A stretch of 46,041 nt of DNA. It comes from Bacillota bacterium. GTDB lineage: Bacteria; Bacillota; Dethiobacteria; DTU022. Below are positions 42,301-46,041 of the stretch, piece after piece. The notes below the pieces were generated by a model, which did not search any database, was not told the origin of the DNA, and saw only the letters and a program-made list of their open reading frames with translations. Within the stretch, counting starts at the first letter, position 1; every line of letters starts with the position of its first letter. The DNA lies in contig JAUWPV010000013.1 of the NCBI GenBank assembly GCA_030611385.1, positions 1-46,041 on the forward strand. Reading direction: 5' to 3'. A program made the translations under genes and the position numbers.

Positions 42301-43707
42301 ATGCACATCATTATAGTTGGTGGGGGCGGAGTAGGTTACGAACTTGCCCGCAACCTGTCGGAAAAGAACCAGGACGTTGTTGTCATTGAGCAAAACGAGG
42401 TAAAAGCCAGGCGGTTCAAGGAATCGCTTGATGTTATGGTCATTGAAGATAACGGCGCTAATGCTGCCGTGTTGGAACAGGCAAATATAAAAATAGCTAA
42501 CATGCTGATTGCCGTAACCCAGTCTGATGAGGTAAACATTATTGCCTGCATGCTGGCAAAAAAATACAATGTCCCGATCACGGTCTGCCGTATTCGCAAT
42601 TCCGGTTATGCTGAAGAATCCTCTGTTTTAACCCCAAATCAGCTCGGTATTGATATTGTGATTAACCCGGAACGGGTTGCTGCCATGGAAATATCAAAAA
42701 TGCTTCATTTTCCCGAGGCCAGTGAAGTGGAATACTTCAACCGTGGCAAGGTAATGATGCTGGGAGTCGTGGTCGGACCGGAAGCGGATATAACTGATGT
42801 GCCTTTACATAAACTGCCGCTTAATCCTAATTGTATAATCGTCGGGATCAGTGATTCAGAAGGGAAGTTTATAGTTCCCGGCGGCCATGATGTGATCAGA
42901 CCCGGTAATAAGATCTATCTGCTTGGCGATACCCGCACCCTGAAAGATATCAGCTCACTGTTGCACCATGCGAAAAGGAGAGTGTCCCAGGTAACGATCC
43001 TCGGAGGAGGCATGATTGCTCTATACCTGGCCAAGTTGCTTGAAGAGAGCAAACAGCATTTTTACGTTAAGATTATCGAGAGAAATGAAGAGCGCTGCGA
43101 AAAATTATGCAGGCATTTGGACAAAACCCTGGTTCTGCAGGGCGATACCACCGAGATTGCCATGCTTAAGGAAGAAGATACGGATAAAGCCGATGCTGTA
43201 ATCGCTGCCGCTGGGGATGACCGCAGCAATATTGTTGCTGCTTTGCTGGCACGCCAGTTTGGTGTGAAAAAAATCATCTGTGAGGTTATGAAACCCCAGT
43301 ATGTACCGGTTTATAGTGCCCTCGGTATTGATAGTGTGATTAACCCCCGACTGTTGGCTGCGGCCCAGATTATCCGTTTCACCCGGCGGGAAGAAGTGGT
43401 GGCTCTTTCTATTCTACAGGATGAAAAGGCAGAGGTAATTGAGATAATCCTACCAGAAACGGCCAAAGTCGTTCACAAAAAAATATCCGAAGCAAACCTG
43501 CCGCGTGGTATGCTGATCGGCGCTCTAGTGCGTAAAGGCGAAGTGATCATTCCGAATGGGAATACGGTATTGCTGCCGCTTGATCATTTAATTGTATTTG
43601 CTATACCAAAAGTCAGTGCAAAATTGGATCGCTATTTTGCGCAGGCTGCTGGTAACGGCGACAGAGAAAACCTTCGCAATAAAGTGATCCAGAGCAAAGA
43701 GGTTTAA
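42301..43707 (+). CDS. trkA: Trk potassium uptake regulator TrkA
   Basis: The 468-residue cytoplasmic protein has two tandem RCK units. Each has a nucleotide-binding Rossmann domain (IIIVGGGGVGYELARNL at residue 3, and VTILGGGMIALYLAKLL near 232) and an RCK_C domain. The acidic residues that bind the adenine ribose are in VVIEQNE and IIERNEERCE. TrkA rings gate the TrkH channel in response to NAD(H) or ATP/ADP. Some RCK_C domains also bind c-di-AMP. The ATG at 42301 follows GGAAGGG. It is under the upstream riboswitch and terminator. Confidence 0.96.
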   Translation: MHIIIVGGGGVGYELARNLSEKNQDVVVIEQNEVKARRFKESLDVMVIEDNGANAAVLEQANIKIANMLIAVTQSDEVNIIACMLAKKYNVPITVCRIRNSGYAEESSVLTPNQLGIDIVINPERVAAMEISKMLHFPEASEVEYFNRGKVMMLGVVVGPEADITDVPLHKLPLNPNCIIVGISDSEGKFIVPGGHDVIRPGNKIYLLGDTRTLKDISSLLHHAKRRVSQVTILGGGMIALYLAKLLEESKQHFYVKIIERNEERCEKLCRHLDKTLVLQGDTTEIAMLKEEDTDKADAVIAAAGDDRSNIVAALLARQFGVKKIICEVMKPQYVPVYSALGIDSVINPRLLAAAQIIRFTRREEVVALSILQDEKAEVIEIILPETAKVVHKKISEANLPRGMLIGALVRKGEVIIPNGNTVLLPLDHLIVFAIPKVSAKLDRYFAQAAGNGDRENLRNKVIQSKEV

Positions 43708-43710
43708 TAT

Positions 43711-43732
43711 TCCCGCCGATTGACCGGCGGGA
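43711..43732 (+). other. GC-rich hairpin between trkA and trkH
   Basis: TCCCGCCG (43711-43718) pairs with CGGCGGGA (43725-43732) around a 6-base loop. Only TTTG follows, so it is a weak attenuator or an RNA-stability element rather than a full terminator. Confidence 0.6.
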
Positions 43733-43760
43733 TTTGTTGATGTAGCTGGGAGGTTGGCTG

Positions 43761-45236
43761 GTGCGTCATTTTCGCATGTTTTACCTGATCGGAATCATAC
43801 TTCTTTTTTTAGCAGCGGCCATGTTGCTGGCAGCCCTCTGGTCATTCGCTGAACAGGGTCCGGACCGTCTGGCATTTTCCAAGGCGATTCTTTTAACTGC
43901 CCTGGTTGGTGCTCTTTTTTTCTGGTATTTTTCTCGCTCCCGGGGTCGGGAACTTAGTATAGTTGAAAATTTTACCCTTGTCGCCCTGGCCTGGTTTGTA
44001 ACCGGTATCTTCGGCGCACTTCCTTACCATTTTTACGGGGTTTTTGACGGCAACTACATTAATGCTTTTTTTGAAGCGGTATCCGGCTTTACAACTACCG
44101 GAGCAACGCTGATCGTAGATATCGAAAGTATACCCCGTGGTTTACTGCTCTGGCGTGCATTTACCCAGTGGCTCGGCGGCATGGGCATTATTGTCCTGTT
44201 TCTGGCAATACTACCTCATTTTGGATTTCGTAGTATGACTATGTTTAAGGCAGAATTGCCGGGGCCGGTCGCCGAAAGGGTAGTACCGAGAGTAGTTGAA
44301 ACTGCACGTCGCCTCTGGCTGCTCTATGTCGCTTTAACTGTCGCGCAAGTGATATTACTGCTGGCCTGTGGAATCAGCTTTTTTGATGCTCTGGCTCATG
44401 CTTTTACTACCATGCCCACTGGTGGCTTTTCAACTTACAACGCCAGTATTGCTGCTTTTAACAACCCCATGGCTGAAATCGTAATTATCTTTTTTATGTT
44501 TTTTGCCGGAATTAACTTTGTCCTTTACTATCGCTTGATTCGCCGTGATTTTAAAGTTTTTAAAAACCCCGAACTGCGCTTTTTCTTTTTTGTAATCATT
44601 ACTGCGATTTTGTTTGTTACCTTCAATATTTACAAACAGACAAATAGTGATTTTTTTCTTGCCTTGCGCCAGAGCGCTTTTCAGGTTGTTTCGATTATCA
44701 CCACAACTGGTTATGCTACCACAAATTTTGACGCCTGGCCTAACTTCTCCCGCTTGATACTGCTTCTGCTAATGTTTATTGGCGCCTGTGGCGGATCAAC
44801 AGGAGGGGCAATTAAACAGGTGCGCTTTATGCTGATGATCAAGTATTCTTTCCGCGAGTTATATCGAATAATTCACCCATCGGCGATCTCATCGGTTAAG
44901 TTGGGAGATCAAATTGTAAACGAAGAATTATTGCGGCCGATCATGAGTTTTGGCTTTCTCTACTTTTCCTTGACATGCCTGGCGACACTTGCTCTCACTT
45001 TTATGGGTCTTGACCTGGAAACTTCTTTTTCAGCAGTGGCCGCAACATTTGGCAATGTCGGGCCCGGACTTGCCGCAGTCGGCCCCCAGCATACCTATCA
45101 GATTATCCCCCAAGCCGGTAAAGCGTTGTTGGCGATAATGATGATTGTCGGTCGCCTTGAAATATATACTGTGCTGGTTATTTTCCTACCCGAATCGAGG
45201 CGTATCTGGATGAAGGCCTTAAAGGAGAAAGCCTAA
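43761..45236 (+). CDS. trkH: Trk-type potassium channel subunit TrkH
   Basis: The 491-residue membrane protein has the four pore-loop repeats of the Trk/Ktr superfamily. The selectivity-filter segments are SGFTTTGATLI, MPTGGFSTYNAS, ITTTGYATTNF and FGNVGPGLAAVG. The gating-loop region GACGGSTGGAIKQVRF is also present. It imports potassium with TrkA. The GTG start at 43761 follows GGGAGGTT. It lies 53 bases after trkA, across a GC hairpin, and shares control by the GEMM-like riboswitch. Confidence 0.96.
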   Translation: MRHFRMFYLIGIILLFLAAAMLLAALWSFAEQGPDRLAFSKAILLTALVGALFFWYFSRSRGRELSIVENFTLVALAWFVTGIFGALPYHFYGVFDGNYINAFFEAVSGFTTTGATLIVDIESIPRGLLLWRAFTQWLGGMGIIVLFLAILPHFGFRSMTMFKAELPGPVAERVVPRVVETARRLWLLYVALTVAQVILLLACGISFFDALAHAFTTMPTGGFSTYNASIAAFNNPMAEIVIIFFMFFAGINFVLYYRLIRRDFKVFKNPELRFFFFVIITAILFVTFNIYKQTNSDFFLALRQSAFQVVSIITTTGYATTNFDAWPNFSRLILLLLMFIGACGGSTGGAIKQVRFMLMIKYSFRELYRIIHPSAISSVKLGDQIVNEELLRPIMSFGFLYFSLTCLATLALTFMGLDLETSFSAVAATFGNVGPGLAAVGPQHTYQIIPQAGKALLAIMMIVGRLEIYTVLVIFLPESRRIWMKALKEKA

Positions 45237-45238
45237 AA

Positions 45239-46041
45239 ATGCTGTCATACCAGGCCTTGATCAAACAGCTGGCTGCGGGGAATTTTGCTCCGATCTATCT
45301 TTTTTACGGTGAAGAAAAGTATTTACAGGAAGAGCTGGTTGAGCAGCTGGCCAGTTTATTCCTGGGTTCAGATACTGAATTTGGCAAAGAGAAACTGGAA
45401 GGCACTGCGCTTTCTCTGGAGGAAATTATTGCCAGACTAGGCGAATCCGGGTTATTTTCTAAACGGCGACTCTTGATTGTTGATAGCCCGGCCTACCTGG
45501 GGGCACCGCGCAAGAATGAGGAAAATGATCCGCCGGGTGGTAACGATGTTAAAGATAGCCGCGAAGCAACTTATGCAGATCGGTTAAACAGCTATCTGGA
45601 TCTGCAAACTTCTAAAACACCCGACAGTATTCTTGTTTTCCTGACTCCGCGGGTCGATCGTCGCAAACGTTTATATAAACTTATCGATAAAAAAGGAATC
45701 GTTGTTGAATGCAGCCCCCTAAAAAGCGAAGCCCTGGCGACCTGGATCCAGAATAAAGTTACCCAATTAGGTAAAAAAATCGAGAGTTCAGCACTGGAAA
45801 GACTGCTTCTGGCCGGTGAACAGAACCTGCATTATTTTTCAAGCGAACTGGAGAAATACTCTGCCTACCTGGGGGAGAATGAAAAAATTATTACTGCTCA
45901 GACTGTTGATCAGTTGTTCTCAGGCGATATCCAGGGCGATATTTTCAAGTTAACCGATGCCCTGGCAGAAGGCAACCCGGCCAAAGCGCATGAATTACTG
46001 GAACTTTTACTGAGAAGGCGGGAGAAACCCTTACAGATCTT
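45239..46041 (+). CDS. holA: DNA polymerase III delta subunit, cut by the window edge
   Basis: The visible 267 residues start MLSYQALIKQLAAGNFAPIY and LFYGEEKYLQEELVEQL, the HolA N-terminus, and include DIFKLTDALAEGNPAKAHELL near the end. HolA is the clamp-loader subunit that opens the sliding clamp. The ATG is two bases after the trkH stop, with AAAGGAGAAAG in the end of trkH. A loop at about residues 95-120 is rich in charged residues. In many Firmicutes holA follows comEC. Here 7 kb of other genes separate them. Confidence 0.93.
   Translation, partial: MLSYQALIKQLAAGNFAPIYLFYGEEKYLQEELVEQLASLFLGSDTEFGKEKLEGTALSLEEIIARLGESGLFSKRRLLIVDSPAYLGAPRKNEENDPPGGNDVKDSREATYADRLNSYLDLQTSKTPDSILVFLTPRVDRRKRLYKLIDKKGIVVECSPLKSEALATWIQNKVTQLGKKIESSALERLLLAGEQNLHYFSSELEKYSAYLGENEKIITAQTVDQLFSGDIQGDIFKLTDALAEGNPAKAHELLELLLRRREKPLQI

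Noticed and set aside
1-46041. Prophage, insertion sequence, CRISPR or defence island
   Set aside because: No transposase, integrase, phage structural gene, Cas gene or regularly spaced direct repeats are seen.

Overview
The window looks like the chromosome of an anaerobic, Clostridia-like member of the Bacillota (Firmicutes). The grounds are a conserved Firmicutes gene backbone (rplU-rpmA-obg-nadD-yqeK-rsfS, a T-box-controlled leuS, asp23, comEA, comEC, holA), consensus TTGACA/TATAAT promoters, strong AGGAGG-type ribosome binding sites, frequent TTG/GTG starts, and a rubrerythrin. I cannot name the genus. There is no prophage, insertion sequence or CRISPR array.

Layout. 1-5060 (minus strand): a signalling operon of CheR-type methyltransferase, large hybrid histidine kinase and a REC-PAS-GGDEF protein cut by the window edge. 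5290-10370 (plus): ribosomal proteins L21 and L27, Obg, NadD, a small RRM RNA-binding protein, YqeK, RsfS and a ThiF-like E1 enzyme. 10388-13252: a leucine T-box leader and leuS, with a complete tRNA-Ala(GGC) gene lying inside the leader. 13314-14673: Asp23 and ComEA. 14947-16200 (minus): an archaeal-type adenosylhomocysteinase. 16365-23325: a nucleoside uptake and breakdown cluster (BMP lipoprotein, ABC ATPase, two permeases, pyrimidine-nucleoside phosphorylase, DeoC). 23338-27783: a UPF0182 membrane protein and a single ORF fusing RNase HI to phosphofructokinase. 27823-30909 (minus): a complete ECF transporter (S, A1, A2, T). 31094-35337: a small lipoprotein, a GLUG-repeat exported protein, and a DUF3311/sodium-solute symporter pair. 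35448-39380: ComEC and an ECF sigma factor with its membrane partner. 39395-42028: ilvC (minus), rubrerythrin and an FAH-family enzyme. 42078-45236: a GEMM-like riboswitch and terminator ahead of trkA-trkH. 45239 to the end: holA, cut by the edge.

How it fits together. The backbone order leuS - comEA - comEC - holA is kept, but the last three, often neighbours in Firmicutes, are separated by about 21 kb and 7 kb of metabolic and transport genes. Regulation is unusually legible: an L21 leader that can hide its own ribosome binding site, a T-box split by a tRNA gene, an operator-like palindrome over the -35 box of the nucleoside locus, and a GEMM riboswitch controlling potassium uptake.

The strongest candidates for something undescribed are the tRNA-Ala embedded between the codon-reading and acceptor-reading halves of the leuS T-box; the divergent GEMM element before trkAH, whose ligand-pairing C appears to be U; the RNase HI-PFK fusion; and an ECF transporter whose two ATPases form one intact and one degenerate catalytic site.
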